From Dicaeum eximium (taxonomy: Eukaryota > Chordata > Aves > Passeriformes > Dicaeidae), in assembly GCA_013396995.1 (NCBI GenBank), contig VWZP01005668.1, forward strand, positions 1,318,806 through 1,382,805: DNA of 64,000 nt, given 5' to 3'. The translations under genes were made by a program, and so were the position numbers. The notes beneath the pieces were generated by a model. It saw only the letters and a program-made list of their open reading frames with translations, made no database searches and was not told the DNA's origin. Positions 47,701-62,429 of the stretch are shown piece after piece; the first letter of the stretch is position 1; the number at the start of each line of letters is the position of its first letter.

Positions 47701-50700
47701 ACTGAAAGAAAATGCTTTCTATTCAAGCAAAAAATGATCTTGACTAACAGTGTTTTACACTGGAACCACTATAGTTGTATTGATCTACATCAGCCAGGGA
47801 TCTCAATCTTATAAACAATTTGAGTCTTGCTTTTACTAATAGTTTATATGCTCAGTTTCAAAAGGGATACTCACATTTGATGTGGAACACATGTGGAAAT
47901 ATTTGAGATATAAAAATAGCAGTAGACAAAATCACTTTAGAATGTGATATAAATGGTGGGATTCTGGAAGTATGTTGGGATTCTTTGCACCTAATAAACA
48001 CACAATAGACACTCCATGCTGCCACATTGGTAATTTCATTCTCTTAAACTGGAAAACAAGCAGCTGCTAGTTTTTCTGATGAAGCCGAAAAATATATCTG
48101 GTGCTATTGAAAAAATGTAATAAAGGAAAGAATTGCCACATATGAAATGATGGCATCGCTGGGGTACTGTGAGATTCTGTGATTAAATAAATTTGTGTTT
48201 GAAGAATTATGTGCCAGCCTATGTAGAATAACTGGAAATTTGGGTTCTTGATACTGATCTTATTGTTAATGTCGTGTTGTTCATAAACTAACAAAAAATT
48301 TCAGCATAAACTTAGGTTAACATTCATTAACTTATTTTTTCCATATAAAAAGAATATTCCTGGGGCACATTCTTCTGACACATTGGCCTAGTCTTTTGCT
48401 TTCTGGCTTTCTAGCTTTTACTGAATTTTATTCTTTGTCCTTTCACAAATCCTGTCTTTATTCAGCTTTTGATTTTAAAGAATGTATAAAATACTTCAAC
48501 TTTAGTTGATAGATCTCAAGATAATAAACCTTTCTGCCACTATTCCAACTTTTTTCCTCCGGAGGGTGTCTTGCTAGCAGTTTGTGGAGAATTCTGTTCT
48601 GGATGAGATTGGGAAGATCTCTGTAGAATGACTTCACAGGAATAGAGACACTGGAAGAAAGGTGGCCAGTTCCTTTCCCTGTCCAACCACAGGAGCAGGA
48701 CATCAAGTCCTGCTTCACATATTCCACACAATTCAGATAGCACTTGAATAATGGAGATAATTTTACACATTGTGGCTATGCCTATATTAGAGAGCAAATC
48801 AACAGAGTGGTTTTACAGAATGTAGTTAGTGCTGGTGGTGCAGTGTCCACACCACAAGGATTTCAAGGGTTATATTTCCAAATCCCTCTTGTCTTGTCTC
48901 AGGACCTCATAATGATGATTGGAGCGCATTATCATCTTTCAGGAATTTCTCTTCTGGATTCATTTGCTCTGTAAGGAACCCAGTTTTCATGCTTTGAGGC
49001 CATCCTCTGCTGCGAAACACGGCACCATAAATGAGGCAGCTAGGATATTTCTTTCAAAAATAGGTTACTGATACTGATTAGGATGAGAATACTAGATACA
49101 CCTTTTCTTTTCTTTTCTACACTAAACAATTGGAGTCTTGGTAGCATCAGAATTGGCATGGTGCTATACAGTGTAGAATAAGTCATATGGGACAATTATA
49201 TCTGAAGCATAAAAATCTTGATGCTGAACCATTAATCTGAATAATGAATACAGTTTGGAGTAGAAGTATGTGAGCAGCAATTTTTTTTTTCTCTGTTACT
49301 TACTAAGATGTGATGACTTACTTGATTTGCTTGTAAAAAATAGAGTTCAACTTTGAATTAGTTCTTTATTTCTCTCTTCATACCATCAACATCTATTGGT
49401 CAGAATGGTAGGAATAGAAGAATAGATGGAATTTTCTGTTCCAAAGGACATATGCAAGTCCTTAAGAAGTATATTTGGGCCTACAATGTATTATTTAGAC
49501 ACAACCCATATGTAGGGTGTGGTATGGATCTGGACAAGTTTGCAGTTTCTTGGCACCTAAAATACTTGGTTTACATTGGCCCTATACCATTTCCAGATTT
49601 CTTGGAAATTCTCCTGGAGTTCATACTGATCTGGATGAGGAAGAACATATGGAGATATTAATCCATGCGCTCATGCGAGCTTCATGACTGAAAACATAGC
49701 TGAATGCTTCCTCAGGGAAGAGCTGGCATATTTTGGTGCTTACTGGAAACCCAGTTCTTATTCTTTCATCATAAACCATGTTGCTGGTCCTTTACAAACC
49801 TGCTGTGCAAGCACTTCTCTTCAATGCTCGTTCTCTCAGGGGGCCATTAGGGAATACCCGTGCCCATTCCGCAGCCCAGCAAGGTCATCCTCACCCAGGA
49901 GATGCCTCCAATGGAAACCAGCGAAGTGGATAATACTGTGAGGCCTTAAAACATTTTGGGTATTGATTTTCAGAGAATTTTATTGCTCCTGTATTGTCTA
50001 TTGAGGTAGTTTTTAACATGTAATGAGCAAAATATCTTTATGTGACCTGTGTGTGCTCTATGTTTCACATTGCTTAAGGTTTTTAGCGTCTACTTTCAGC
50101 ATGATAGTGGAAATATTTACAATTCTTGGGCCATAGCATGTGCCTATCCTTTACACATTCTGTACTGGCCTACAACTGGGGAGGAGGGGGTACAGGCATA
50201 GAAAACTCCTAACAAATTATTTAGGAATTCCCAAATTTAACTTCAACATTTTCTGTCACCAATGAGGCCCTAAACCCAGCAATCAATAAGCCAGATTCTT
50301 CTCTCAGTTACACTTATAATTAGGAGTAACTTCTCTAAGACTGAAATATTACTTGAGTTGAGCTCTGTGGTCAACAACCAGCATACCTTAGATAAATCCA
50401 GTATGTTTCTACCTAAATTTTTGATCTATATTTTTACTCAGGTCTGCTTGTCATATATTATAATTGAATATTACCCTCTTGTAGTTTATGACAATAAAGA
50501 CTTTAAATCCTACTGTATTTCCAGTAAATAATATTCTTGCATTTTTGAGTGCTGCTGATTTACTTGTTCTTTGATTTTGGTCTTGTGAAAGCCACACAAA
50601 AGTGTGAAACTGACACTGCCTTGAAAATAAAAGGGAAGAGCCATCCCATTCCAGTTGAGGGGAGGCTGATTTGTATGAAGATCTGTATCTACCTTCAAAA

Positions 50701-53700
50701 GATAAACACTGAAAATTGCACCATCCTCACTGACGAAGGTTTATTGTTAACAATTTGAGCAATGATTCTTGATAAATAAATTTAACATAGAACTCAGTGA
50801 AACAAGATTATTCATAAAGTAGTTACAGTAGGTTTACTTGTGCTCAGAGTTTTCCAGAACAAACAGTGAAGTTTGTTATTACAAGACTATAAATGACCCA
50901 AATCATCTTTCCTTACGAGAAATGCGAGCTAGCTGCCTACGACACATTTTTCAGCCAACAGCACTTCTTTTTTTTTTTTTCCAGGAATTATGTATTAACT
51001 AATGTGTTAAATTGCTGAAACTTTAATTCATTAGTCTTTTTTTTTTTTCCAAATATCACAACCTTCCAGTCGGCTATGACTCCACGTCAACAAAATCAGT
51101 TCTTGTCATTTACATATCCCTGGTGAATAAAAGGAAAAGAGATAGGTTTTAGAGAGAAAACCTATCACATACATCAGCCAGCTACCTTTTTTTTATGTAT
51201 CATCTTTACTACATGACTTTGTTCAATTAATTTTGAAGTAAATATACATATCCATATTAATCAAGCTTTAAAAAATAATGGAGCTGGAAGGCAGGGGTTA
51301 CGTAAAGATCAAATCTGAAAAATCTCAACTAATAATTTTGTATATGATCTATAAATACAGTCTCAGCTACCTATGAGAAAGATCCCATTTCTTTCCCAGA
51401 AAATATCAAGTTTCAATTCTATATGGAGAATCTTCAAAGTCACAGAATACGTACTGTCAATGGTATATTGTCTTTCTTGTTCAGAAATACTATCCTTATT
51501 TTTAGTTCACAATAGACTTTTTAACAAAAAGGAAATACAAACATAAATTTCTGGAATACAAACAACAAACAAAAAACCCAATCAATACAAAACCCTCTAT
51601 TTCACTGCATAATAGAGATTTGCATACTTAATTTCTTTCTTCTGTGACAAAATAAAAGCATATGATACTGTCACGTGCCAGAACAGAATTAAATACAATA
51701 GACTCACATTTTTACCTCTGCTCAGTGCTCAAGTTCACAGTTACTGTGCAGATTAAACCTATGACCTTTCCTTATTTCCTAGAACACACCCCTCTTGGGT
51801 TTCTGGCTGTTAGGTATTGCTTAGCTTTATACAGATTCACACAATTCTTTGCTAAATCTGGGTCATGGTACCAAGGATCATTTTCTGAACAGATCTATCT
51901 TAACTTCAAACCCTTCAGTCTGCTCCCTTTGGCCAGATAGCTTCCTTCAAGTTAAATACCATGTATTTAGAACAAAACCCTAAATCAAAAATCCTTAAAC
52001 AGACTGCAAATTTTCAGACTATAAGATATTTACTTGCCTTCCAAGCTGGTACCCAACAAACCAGTTGCCTACAAGCTCTTCCAGTTGGTGCAGCCCTTTG
52101 ACCTGGTACATCAGCCTTTGAAAAAACAAAGTTTTGAGCTACATAGAAAAAGAGGCAAGGTCTAATTTGGTGCTTTATCTTCCAGGCATGTGTTTGACAA
52201 GTCTTGGTAGTCAGTGTTATATGTTTCTTCCTGATGCTTTCATGCATCACATCCGTAAAATACATATTTCTTAAAAATCATTACAAATTAATCTGAAATC
52301 ACACAGGAAATAAAACAAGGCCTCATATCATCACATCACTGCCCTGGAGCACCTCATGTGCTGTGTCCATAAAACTGTGCTTAGTGATACTTGGAATATT
52401 CCTCTGGAAGAGCTCCAATCTGTTTGACACCAAGGTGCTTGTTGTGGCCTTCATAAAAAGCTGATCAATGTGATCACATTTTTTGAAAAGGTTATCTCCT
52501 AGACTCATATAACAATCTGTTGATACTTCAGCTGTCTATAGCAGAGATCTTTAGAAGATATAGTCTTAAGACCACTTCCAACATGCAAAGCTTCCTGTTT
52601 TCTAAAGTAAATTTAAGATCTTTCTCTTGAACATAAAGGAGTTCTACTACAGCTAAGTTTTGTGCAGTTGACATAGCCTGAAATTCTGATCTTATTCAAT
52701 AGCTCAGAAAAGCAACTGATTTTGGAAAATGTGAAGAAAATAATTCCCATTTAAAAAGGAAAAAAAAACCTACCAAAACTGTTTTAACAATGTAAAGAAT
52801 TAAATAACTGGGTGTACATACAGGTTGTACTGTAGCAGTCATAGAAATGCAAAGGGATAGAGACCTAATTTCCAATATATACATATGGAATTAACCTATA
52901 CTTGTAATAAAAGGCAACTGTATAGGCTGGAAGGAGATCAGGACGTTTTCTGACAGATTAATCTAGCTAAAAACAACCAGGTTCTAAACCAGGGAACAGA
53001 CCAGTCTGAGAATAGCTGCAGAAACAATGTAAGATACTTTTTAGAGGCTGAATGCAATGAACATGGCAATCTTCAATACCTGAAGTTTCTTCCTAATTTT
53101 TGGAGGCTGAGAACTAACCACTCATAAAAGATGAACTGAGTTTCTCAGACAAAAGAAAACTAACGTAACTTGCCATTTTCACCTGATATTGATATAAATA
53201 CGTGTACAATGAATCATAATAGAAGTAATGGCCTGTTTTATTTAAAAATGTACTATGTAACTTGCCATAAATATTCTTTAACCAATTTGAACATTACAAG
53301 TTGGGATTTGGCTGGTTTGTGAGCACTTCATATTTAGACTGTCCTATTCAGACTTGCCAAAATACATGTGTACTTGCTGGAAATACGTTTTACTTTCTGT
53401 CAAAATATGAGCCCTTATAGAGGTAAGAAAGCACTTTCCTTTGTGTCAGAAGTCTCTGGAAGATTTTTAAAACTCCTGGGCCTTATTTCCCATTTGCAAA
53501 CAATGGAATAAAACAGGCAGAGCTCCATGGCAACGGGTGGAGGGCAGCAGCTCCATCTGGAGATGTGGAAATGGATGTGATTGCAACAGCAATGCAAAAC
53601 TGCTGGGTTTAACTTATGTCCAAAAGAAAATGCTGCCAATAACTTCTCAAAATTGATGACTCTTCATTACCATTTCTCCTCTGTCTATTAATTCACTGCT

Positions 53701-54334
53701 ATCCCTCTCCCTGGAAAGGCTTGAGAGAGCACAAAGTGGTCAGATAATTCAAAGGCCAACAGATCTTGTTCTATGTACTCATAGAATGAAATATAGATGG
53801 ACAAATAAAAAAAATCCATCTCTGCAATCATCTGAAACCTATTCCATTACGGTTTTATGGTATCTAATGATTTGTTAATGATATATCTGACATGAAAAAA
53901 ACACCTATCTATAATTTGAGGGTGACTGTGTGGGATTAGAAAACAGCCTAAGGGGCAATGACAGATAGGACTGAGTGTCTTCAAGACCCACATCTGAAAA
54001 CCTCCAAAACTTTTGAGCTTCTAATCAAATGTCGATTATAAAAGCCAAGCTTAATATCTGTAGATCCATGGGCTGCCAGAGATCTGAACAGAAGACACAT
54101 TTATGAGATACTTTCATACAGGCTCTGTTAACACACAAACATTAAATGGCACATACAACATTTTCTGTCTAAATGCAGTTATTGCACTTTTACACTTCTT
54201 TGGCTGTTATTAAAGGTACTATGTACAGCTTCCACAAAATTTATTGTAGATGGTTTCTATATGAGTATGTTTTAGGAATTGTGAAAATGTAGCTTATGGT
54301 ATTTTTGCTGATTGTGTATCTTCAATTAATTATA
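44763..54334. other. long unassigned non-coding stretch
   Basis: About 9.6 kb with no supportable gene or named transposon. Simple features include an AAT microsatellite of about six units at 46144-46162 and several T-runs (for example near 47412, 50970 and 51040). The longest frames (plus 46101-46460 and minus 45813-46181) are open on both strands with no domain and are treated as chance. Confidence 0.55.
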
Positions 54335-54379
54335 AGAAAGTTGATATATACTTGAGAATCAAGTATATATCAACTTTCT
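54335..54379. repeat. perfect 21-bp inverted repeat (snap-back palindrome)
   Basis: AGAAAGTTGATATATACTTG plus A (54335-54355) is followed by a 3-base spacer GAA (54356-54358) and then by its exact reverse complement (54359-54379). There is no mismatch. Pairing does not extend outward (A against G at the next position). At 45 nt it is shorter than a usual microRNA precursor. It is best explained by a replication template switch that copied the arm back, or by a foldback artefact in the assembly. Confidence 0.97.
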
Positions 54380-55261
54380 GACTATATCTCTGAAGTGGCT
54401 GTTCATTAGCTAATTAAGGTAACTCTTTAGTTTTTTAATGTAAACCATTTGGCACTGCACTAGGCTCAATGCCTTTCTTAAGTCAGTGGAGAAAGTCCAA
54501 TATATGAGAAATGAGAAAACACAGGTTTAAAATGCTGTCTTGAAAAATTCATCATCATTAATGCTTGAGAAAGATCTGGGCATCTGGAAAGATGTCCCCA
54601 CAAAAACTATGTGGAAATTGCTTTTATATAGGTTTGAGTGGTTTCTTCACCTAATCTTATTTATGTCATTCCCATTGAAACATGGAGAAAAAAGGTAGTG
54701 TTCAATCCATCTAGCCTATTCTCCTGTAACAGGATCACTGCAGTTTCCTTTAATACTCTTGAGCATTCTTCACTTCCTGACTAGCACATTAAAGGAGCTA
54801 GAAATATCATTTAATCCAGGTATGGATTAAACAGTTAATCCAGTTTTTAGCTGACATTTTGGGTTCAACTGCAATGTAAAGTGAATTTGAATATATTTAC
54901 CTGATAGTTAATCAACTGAATTTGAGCATATTATTTTCAAAAAATGAATAAACTAGTTCAGAACACTGAATTTCAGGTAGTACAATGTTTTTCCTAGGTA
55001 TGCTATGGCTGAGATTGTAATAGGCCAAAGCAAAATAAGCATTAATATGCATATGAAGAATATTCCACTCATTCTTGACAAATATTTTAATGACAGATGA
55101 CAGCATTTTAATTGTTAGGTGGCAGGGATTTCATTAGTATGGCAGCCACACGTAGCTCAGAAGGACAAAAAAACTGTACATGAGCAAGCAATGAATGATT
55201 GCAGCTCAGACAAACAAAAAATCCTGGGTTGAGGACGAGCTCTTTCACGGAGTCTGTTGGT
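54380..55261. other. AT-rich non-coding DNA
   Basis: No recognised gene or repeat. Confidence 0.6.
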
Positions 55262-55521
55262 TTAGCACAAGGGGTGGTGCTTTTAAACTAAAAGGGTATT
55301 GATTTACACTAAATATAAGGAAAAAAAAATTTACAATGAGGTGGTGAAACACTGGAACAGATTGCCCTGAGTGGTGATAGGTGTCCCCTGGAAACATTCT
55401 GGGTCAGTCTGGATGGGGCTCTGATCACCCTGGTCTAGTGAAAAATGGCCCTGTCCAAAGGGGTTGGAAGAAGTTGATCTTTCAGGTGCCTTCCAACATG
55501 AACCATTCCAGGATTCCATGA
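55262..55521 (+). mobile_element. CR1 LINE, 3' end with tail (plus strand)
   Basis: TTTAGCACAAGGGGTGGTGC, TTTTAAACTAAAAGG, GAGGTGGTGAAACACTGGAA, CAGATTGCCCTGAGTGG, CTGGATGGGGCTCTGATCAC and CCTGGTCTAGTGAAAAATGG lead to TGCCTTCCAACATGAACCAT and a decayed tail CCAGGATTCCATGAC. This corresponds to the CR1 3' untranslated region. Divergence is moderate. Frames over it on either strand are spurious. Confidence 0.93.
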
Positions 55522-58500
55522 CAAGACTGAAAGGCATTTCTGCATGCATACACATACAAAATCAATGTGCTGCACTGCTTGCTCTGTGTATTTGCATACT
55601 GCAATGCCTATTTACAGTGCTTATTTCAAACCATAATTGCTCAGTGTCCACCTGAGAAGGACCATGACTCAGTGCCAGGTGTCATCTCATGCTGTGTTTA
55701 TACTGGCATGCTGTTCATCTTGAGAAGTTATTTTTCATCCCCAGCACCTGCATTCACAGATGTCTAGCTGGTAAATAATTTTTTCTCATCCTGCACAGGA
55801 CAGCTTGAAAAATATGTTGTTGTAAGCAAGTTCCGGAATAGGCGTAATACTTTTCTGAAAGTGGATTTTTCAGTCATCCCAGGGAATGGAGGCACAAAAA
55901 ATCTACCAGTCTGGATTTCATGAGAGGACAAAGAATGTTTCTGAGGCACATACTATAATTCTGCTTTCTGTTTCCCTGCAGATACCTTTACAGATAAATA
56001 AAAACACATGTTACAGCTACATGATACACTCTTGGTTCACTAAATAAATCTAGTTCAGATTTACTTATCTTATAAAATATAGGATTAGTATAGGAAGTAC
56101 AGGGTTTTTCACATAGTGTATGGACACTTCAAATGCAAAGAATGCTTTACACAATGCTTTTCTCATTAACGTCTTGGGACAGAAAATTTGTCTACACGCC
56201 AATGGCACTCTGACGATTTTAATTCACCTTATATTGTTGATTCCATATACACTTTAAAATAGTTTCCAACCACTGAACTGAAAAATGAATCAAAAGAAAT
56301 CAGTATAATAAAACAAAACACTAAATATTTATTTTGTTTAAATGATTCTTTCCTCCAGGAAAGGAAAAAAAACCGGGGGAAAAAAGATTTAAAAATAACA
56401 AGTATCCTTTCAAAGAAAACCAGTAAAAATGAAAATAGTTAATTTCCTTTTATTTACAAAATTAGTGGGAACGTGACTGCCTTTTTTCTGTTTCCAAAGC
56501 AGCCCACTTGCAGACAGTATGGAAAACTAGAATTGAAAGAAGACATTTCACAGACATTTTGCAGACACTATGAAAATGCAATGAATCCTTCTTGACAATG
56601 TTGCATCGCATACTTGGACAACTATTGACAGTTTGATTCAGATCCTTGTTCTGAATCCAGCAGAGTACACTCCATTTGCATTCCAAAAATGCATTGGGTG
56701 TCAATACCAATAAGGTATAGCATGTCCTCCTTTAATGTATGCATTAAATTAACTGCTTTCATATTTTAAACCACGATCTGAAAGTAGGGCTGATTTCTTT
56801 GCTCAGTGTTTAAGATAGACATGTGTAAAGTAGCAACCTGCCTTTTTCTGAGATAGCCTATCCTATAGAGGCTGAAGTTTTTTTCCTGGATAGTGGAAAA
56901 TCAATTAATAAAACTTCCCTTAAACTAAGGAAAGAGTATTCATCTCCAATATTATAGCTGTGACATATTGCTTTAATACAACAGTACTAGAACTCTTATT
57001 GAGGAATAGGTGACAATTTATCCTTTGCTCCTCTTGAACAAAAAAAAAAGTAAAAAATAGTCCAAATGTGGATTTTTAAATTTTTTACTTCATGTATGAT
57101 TTAACCATATGGCTGGTGTGTAAACTACTGAAAAATAAAGTGATCCCTGTCCTGCTATAAAGTCAAAACCCCAGCATGCTGCTACTCAGAAAACTGCTCT
57201 GTAAAATCTGCATTATGAGGCTCTGTATTTATTGCTGCGGGAATTGCAGAGAAAGTTTTTTTAGGTATTTCCTAAGTGTCAGTCCTGGAAGCCATGAGAC
57301 CTACTTTGATTTCTTTCTGACTTATACAATAACGAAAGTATTAAAGACCCTGTCAAACCAAGTCTACTGGGAGCATCTTTCTCTCTTCAATTTCTGCCTC
57401 TACTTTAAAGCAGGAAAGTATAAAACTGAGGGCAGAATATGGTGCTGCAGCTGAAAATTTGCTCAAATCCTCAGATTGTAAAGAAAAACATGACTCATTT
57501 TTCCATAGACATTCACTCTTCAATGTTTCACTGATGACCAAAAGCTCATTTTTGTCACATATATTCAGCTCTAAACTACTATGAACAGGTATATTAGGTT
57601 TTAGTATGAAGATTCATACATCAAATACTACCTGAAAAAAATTATCTGTAAGCCTAGTGACTTGGAGAAGTAGAATATCATCACAAATATTTTATTAATG
57701 TTTTATAGGTCATAAATGCATCACATATTTGTGTATACTATGATTTCATATAGAACTTTTTCCCTAAACTTCAGGGGTCCTTTAAGGCTCATCAGACGGT
57801 CACCAGTAGTGTTAAACAGAGTTTAGAGGCTGCACAAGGAGCCAGGCACAAGCCATGAAGGACATCTCATGTAATGTGAAAGCACCAAGGTGCCTGACAG
57901 GATCTGGAACAATTAAACAGATCCAAGGAATGTTGTGTCCTTCCTTTCATATCTCACAACACAAAGAACTCAAGCTCAGAACAAGAACATGAGAAGCAGC
58001 TAAGAAAACCAGAGAGGACAAGTGTGCAAGGGGAATATTGAAGTGGATGAGTGAAAATTGCCAGTAAGGGGGAGATTTTATCTCTGACTAAATCCAGAAG
58101 GATTAGGATATTGAACAAGACATCTGGATCAGAGAGGAAGTGCAAGCTATTGAATCTGAGGTGGAAAAAACTCCCAACATGTATACATGGGTAAAATTTG
58201 ATTTTATAACTATATCTTACATACAGTAAATACCATATTTTAAATGAGTAGTCAGAAACAGTCAGGCTTGAGGTTTAGTCTGACTGAAAAGAGCTGGCAT
58301 AAGTGGCTAATCTGAAATCAGTTATCACCATTTCTCCTTAGAGGTGATGCCTTGCTACTTTCAGATCAACTGAACAGTGATTTTCCTTTGCCTGTGTCAG
58401 TAGACCTTGTTCTGGTAGAATGTTGATTCACAAAAATACTGCAGCCTAAGAAGTCTCAAGTAATCCTACTTATTTTTTGATATATTTTGGGTCAATTGAA

Positions 58501-61500
58501 AAGAATGCATCATTTACCCACAGAACACCAAACATGCACTGAAGTTGGAAAGCAGATTGAGCTCTTTGAAGGGAATGTGAATGTTTGAATAAAAGCACCT
58601 GCTAAAGCACTCTAAGAAAAATGTGTTTTCATTCTTTCTCCTCTCCATTGTCCAGTTTCCCAAAGTTATAACATTTGTTATCTACATTATCAACAGTTGT
58701 TAAAACAGGCACATAGGAATGGAATTTATCATGCTCTCAATTCGCTACAAGAATTATACAATGTGTATTACTTTGCTTTTTTCCAGGGTCTTTGTAATTC
58801 TGATATCAACATTAAACCATCTGAATTAATAGATATGCAAGCTAAAATGAATTTGTATGATAAACACATCATCTATCAGAGTTTAAAATTTGTATTAGGA
58901 ACCTTTTCATGTACATGACAAACAAATCTTTTGTGTATGTTGGAAGTCAAAAGTGTAAATTTTATCTGTTTTATTTAAGGGATCTTGTACTTTGTCAAGG
59001 TCATCAGTGAAGAATACTAGATAGAGAAAATATTGGTATTTATAATCTCTTCCATATTTTTATACAAATATGAACTCAGTAATCATAAACAATGTTATAA
59101 TTCTGTTCTCATTTACTCCAGCTTTATGAAAATCTGTTTCCATGGAATTTAGTAAAACAAATTAATTATATTGACATAAAGTCCTAGAAACACGGCAAAC
59201 CATCTCACTGTTTCCTGAGATCTGTTACACCTAGACATTCCCACTGCTCTAATTCCTTAGCAAAAAATCTTAGGTAATTTCTTTGGTATTTTTTATCATC
59301 CTTGACATAATGTCACCATAAAAGAAAGAAATGTATCCTATATGAACTTTTAAAAAAGAAAAATACATTGGAATTGCACAGTTTCTTGAAAGCTAAGATT
59401 CTCAGCCTGGATTACTACCTTTTAGTACAAAAGTATAGTTTCCCTTATCATATTTCCTATTCTCTTTTTTCATCTTACCAGGATCAAGTCAACCTTCAGC
59501 CATACAGAAATTTTACTTAGTTAAAATGGTTTACTCTGGCATATGCCTCTTTCAATGTTTAACCATTTCAAAGCAAATATATTACCTTGAATTTTAATGA
59601 ACTCTATGTCCTATTACTTTTTTCTCCAGAAAGGAGTCACTTAGAACTGCAGGATGCAATTTTACTGAAACTTGAATAAATTAACTATGGTTGCATTTTG
59701 CATTGTTATCCACTATAGAAAAGTTTATATGAACTTTATAAAGGAAACTTTCCTTGTCTTTTTGTGCAGTTCTGGGGTTTATATAAACCTTTAATTGCTG
59801 TACTTAGTGAACCTTTGTAGTATAATCTTGTGCATTGATTGCTCACACTTATAGGCTTTCCAAATTGCAAAGTAAAACCCATTAACTTGAGCTAGATCTA
59901 GTAATGAGCATAATTTAGATTAAACACACCTTATTTCAGACCTCAGGTGAGGGAGGAATATGCACAGTCAGCTCCTATTGCACAGCTGATGAGTGGGAAC
60001 TCATTAAGATGAAATTACTGTTGACTGTGTGGCAACACCTGAGGGAATTCTTTCCAGCGATTCCTGTCAGTAACCCTTTGCATATCTCTTTAATTTCATA
60101 ACTAGTTTGAAACAAACTCAAAGAAAGAAACTGAAAGAAACCCAACAATGTTGAGCGCAAGCAAAATTCTAGAAAAAATTCAGGAGTGGAAATGGAATAG
60201 GACTACTTTTTTCCAAAGAGAATATATTTAGAAATTCACAGAGTAGAGCTGATTTTTTCTCTCTTCCAGACAGCTGTCTATGAAAACATGCACTTGTTAA
60301 AATTTGTAACATCATGCCACGGAGCTCAGTGATCTACTGCCTATTTAGAAACAACAGAACAGACCATTAATAGTTTAGGTAGTAATCTTTGAAGAAATTA
60401 CCTTATAAAGCCAAAGCTTTATGACTTCAGGATAAAGTCTCTTGCAATCTACTTTAAATATTCTGTGGAATCTGTAACATGACTAGTACATTTACCTGTC
60501 CCTGACCCAGAACTCAGCTTGACCCTTGTAAGGTTGACAGATTTTTTTGGTGATTTTAAAGGTTCTCATTTGTGGTAAAACATGAGGGCTTTTGGGGGGG
60601 TTGATTGTTCAAGAACTCCATGTTGTATCTGTACAAATTTATTTGATCTAATATGCCTTTTCTTTGCAGGATAAATCCCAATTGTTAGAAGGGCAAAAGA
60701 ATATCATACTAAGTTGTTTCTCTATGTTTTTTGGGGCTTTTTTTCATAAAAGTATGCGTCTGTGCAATGAAAAATGGGCAAATATTGAGAAGTCCGTTTG
60801 AGTTTGATGTGGGTAAACAATCAGAACCCTTTCTTCTTGAACAAAGGATTTATTTATTCCTTTGAGCTTTTTTTTTCACCCTTGACCTCATTCCTATTGT
60901 GGTCCTCCTGTAACATTCCCCCAAGTTTTAGGGCTCAATTTATCTTCAGTTCAGACACTTGTGTACAGAATATTTCAGCCATTTATGTTTGGGGTTTTTT
61001 TCCTTTCCTTTTTTAAGGAGGCAACAAGTGGCTTCTAAACTTCATTGCGTCAGATCCCATTCAGCCCTTACATTCTTTGTGCCCTCATGCCAGACAGAAA
61101 CTGCAGAGCCAGATAAACTCAGCGGATCCTGCTGGGAATGTGAGATGAGTAAGAAGATACTGGTACGTCTGCCAGATTTATGGCTGGGGTTCACTTCAGG
61201 GAAATTATTGTATCTCAGCCAGGGTAGTGCATCTAGACTTCTAACACATTGTGGCTGCATAAATATTCCCCACAAAGCCAACTCCCAGTGTCTTCCAGTC
61301 AAATCCTGTCACCTCATCCTGTGGAATGTTAGCAGGAACGATTGTTACAATAAAGTTTCATCTCAAGACTGAAACACATCAGTGCTCAGCGTACAACATG
61401 AGAGCAAAAAATTTAATAAAATCAAAGTTGAATTTGTGTGTTGAGAAAGTTTTGACATATCATAAATATATTCCTTGTTATCAAAAAGGAGATCTAACCT

Positions 61501-62414
61501 ATATTCTCTTAATAATAAGGAATATTTTACTCTGGAGAAAGCACAGGCCAAAATTTTTCGAGGATGCTTTTTCTTGAGTAAACATCCATTTGATAAAGTC
61601 TTCTCTAACCAAGACATATTCATACGATAAAAATACTTTTGACAAAATAAAGATCAGTAAAGATACTGTTTGTTGTCCCATTATTTCAAAATTAGCAATG
61701 TTTATTTTGTACTTTAGTACACAGCTGTTTGCTGTAAATTCACATTAAGAACAAAATCTTTTCAATTATAAAAAATAGTCTAACTGAATGTAAAATACAC
61801 TGGTTTTCAGTGTAGGTGTTTCAGAGATAGGTTGATATAATTTTTGTGTAGAGATTTTTTTCCTACAGAACTCAAAAATTTAATATTTTTGTGACTACTC
61901 TGTAATATTACATTAGCAATGCAGACAGAGACACATCAAATATATGGTTTCCTGACTGTAGGAGTTTAGAGTCTAAGTTATGGGCTTGTAATGCACCCAT
62001 TTACTTCTGAACTTATTACTATAGTCTACTTTTCTAGTCAGTGGAGCACAGTGGGCTTCCACTTTGTGGAAATAATCTGCTGAATACTAAGATGGCTTCA
62101 CTGAAACAACCTAAAATTACTTATTTTAGAGAGAGATTGTAGGGAAACTATGGTTCAAAAAAAGACATTTACATTTTTTAAAGTGCAAGTGTCTATACAT
62201 AAACTTCTGTAGTCTATAGGGAAATAATTTTATACTGTGTTTCTAATATACCAGTCTTGGTGTGAAATCTATTATAGATATTACATCCTAAAAAGGAATT
62301 AAATCTGAATTTTAAAGGCAAATTAATGTAGCAGTTTTATTTCAAATGCATTTGCTTTTGAAAATTTGATTGAATCACTGCATGGTCTAAATGTATGCAT
62401 GCATGAGAAAGGAA
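55522..62414. other. long unassigned AT-rich stretch
   Basis: No gene, RNA or named repeat is supported. The largest frame, plus 60959-61372 (137 codons), has a mixed composition and no domain. The minus strand is also partly open there (61042-61302). Confidence 0.55.
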
Positions 62415-62429
62415 ATATATATATATATA
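62415..62429. repeat. short (AT)n microsatellite
   Basis: About seven AT units in an AT-rich neighbourhood that also holds several TATATATA words (62465-62535). Confidence 0.85.

Noticed and set aside
54335..54379. MicroRNA precursor
   Set aside because: The hairpin is only 45 nt with a 3-base loop and pairing does not extend outward, so it lacks the length and lower stem of a normal precursor.
60959..61372. 137-codon plus-strand open frame
   Set aside because: No domain, signal peptide or splice context that I can recognise; the opposite strand is also open over much of it (61042-61302). Treated as chance.
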